Below are positions 21,175-21,593 of a DNA stretch of 21,593 nt, one piece after another. A program made the translations under genes and the position numbers. Source of the stretch: Kineosphaera sp039812485 (GTDB lineage: Bacteria > Actinomycetota > Actinomycetes > Actinomycetales > Dermatophilaceae); contig JBDIAP010000052.1 of the NCBI GenBank assembly GCA_039812485.1, positions 1 to 21,593 of the forward strand, in the 5' to 3' direction. The notes below the pieces were generated by a model. That model saw nothing but the letters and a program-made list of their open reading frames with translations. It searched no databases and was not told the DNA's origin. Numbering within the stretch: the stretch's first letter is position 1; each line of letters begins with the position of its first letter.

Positions 21175-21593
21175 ATGAGCCCTCCTGCCTCGGCAACCGC
21201 GTATGCCGAGACGCTGCACGCCGCCCTCGTGGCGCTCTGGCGCGACGGCGTGAGCGTGGACCCGGGGCTTCGTCCGTCGCGGTCGGGGCAGCTGGGCTTC
21301 ACGGTGACGCCGGGATCTGCCGCGCGGGCCGGGGGCCGCACCCCGGCAGAACTCGCGAGCGCCGTGGCGGACGCGCTGCGAGGCCGGCCCGGCATCGGCG
21401 CGGTGCGCCCTGCGGGCGCCCGGCTGGAGATCGACGTGGCACCGGAGCTCGTCGCGGACGCGCTGGCCCGGTTCGCGGCGCGGACGCAGGTCGTGCCCCA
21501 CCCGACGCCTCGCCCCCTGCTCGTGCCCGCCGCTGATTCCGGCGTCGTCCGGCACGCCCAACTCGCGCACGCTCGCTGCGCCCGCGAGCTGCG
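21175..21593 (+). CDS. nrtL: ArgS-related anticodon-binding protein (NrtL-like), 5' part
   Basis: 139 codons are visible before the window ends. The start MSPPASATAYAETLHAALVA is followed by TPAELASAVADALRGRPGIG, a pattern like the N-terminal additional domain of arginyl-tRNA synthetase, and the final VVRHAQLAHARCARELR resembles the QYAHAR helix that begins the DALR anticodon-binding domain. The catalytic Rossmann part of ArgS, with its HIGH and KMSK motifs, appears to be skipped: only about 120 residues separate the N-domain from the anticodon-domain helix. This is the layout of the actinobacterial ArgS-related protein often found near lysA. Function is not established. Its position about 700 nt after tRNA-Arg(CCG) fits the idea of an arginine-tRNA link. 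The call is by family memory and rests on a partial gene. Confidence 0.65.
   Translation, partial: MSPPASATAYAETLHAALVALWRDGVSVDPGLRPSRSGQLGFTVTPGSAARAGGRTPAELASAVADALRGRPGIGAVRPAGARLEIDVAPELVADALARFAARTQVVPHPTPRPLLVPAADSGVVRHAQLAHARCAREL

Noticed and set aside
20282..21178. 298-codon plus-strand frame across the tRNA and beyond
   Set aside because: It reads through the tRNA and antisense to a better minus-strand frame; low-complexity Arg/Ala/Ser content.

Overview
The window is very GC-rich (roughly 70% or more by eye), has strong G/C bias at third codon positions and carries typical actinobacterial gene families: a DtxR regulator matching the Corynebacterium protein residue for residue at its metal ligands, the actinobacterial form of SerC, DUF3027, a cold-shock protein with a long tail, and an ArgS-related NrtL-like protein. 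It most resembles chromosomal core of a Micrococcales-type actinobacterium (Dermatophilaceae/Intrasporangiaceae would fit, but this is inference). I see no insertion sequence, phage gene, CRISPR array or plasmid function. The neighbourhood of helicase accessory gene, csp, DUF3027, MarR, serC and pdxH echoes the arrangement known around Rv0861c-Rv0889c of Mycobacterium tuberculosis.

Layout. 1-702 (-): 5' part of the accessory protein that usually precedes an XPB-type helicase. 898-4350 (+): acyl-CoA ligase, galactose-mutarotase-like enzyme and an HpcH/HpaI-type aldolase, the last two overlapping. 4417-5641 (+): cold-shock protein plus DUF3027 pair. 5819-7303 (+): NCS2/AzgA purine permease. 7474-7749 (+): small unknown protein behind a good promoter. 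7906-8629 (-): GAF-ANTAR RNA-binding antiterminator gene broken by two apparent single-base deletions. 8897-10749 (+): MarR regulator and MFS exporter, overlapping by 4 nt; the exporter frame runs into what looks like a separate 27-residue membrane peptide gene. 10816-12042 (-) serC and 12190-12867 (+) pdxH are divergent. 13335-14030 (+): DtxR. 14437-16074 (+): secreted NlpC/P60 peptidoglycan hydrolase with acidic tandem repeats, with a consensus CRP/GlxR site about 280 bp upstream. 16232-20112 (+): Mre11/Rad50-like (SbcD/SbcC-like) pair. 20412-20483: tRNA-Arg(CCG). 20569-20931 (-): unknown protein. 21175-end (+): NrtL-like start.

Functional groups: B6/serine metabolism (serC, pdxH), iron regulation (dtxR), cell-wall remodelling (NlpC/P60), DNA end processing (nuclease and ATPase), and drug or metabolite export under MarR control. 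Several genes (mutarotase, permease, pdxH, nrtL) have a TANNNT -10 box 6-7 nt before the start codon and no Shine-Dalgarno, the signature of leaderless mRNAs.

No obviously new multi-gene system stands out. The points most worth checking are the doubly frameshifted ANTAR gene, the exporter/small-peptide in-frame junction, the altered metal ligands of the Mre11-like nuclease, the hook-less Rad50-like partner, and the intergenic block 12868-13334 with its perfect 16-bp palindrome, leftward promoter and row of hairpins.
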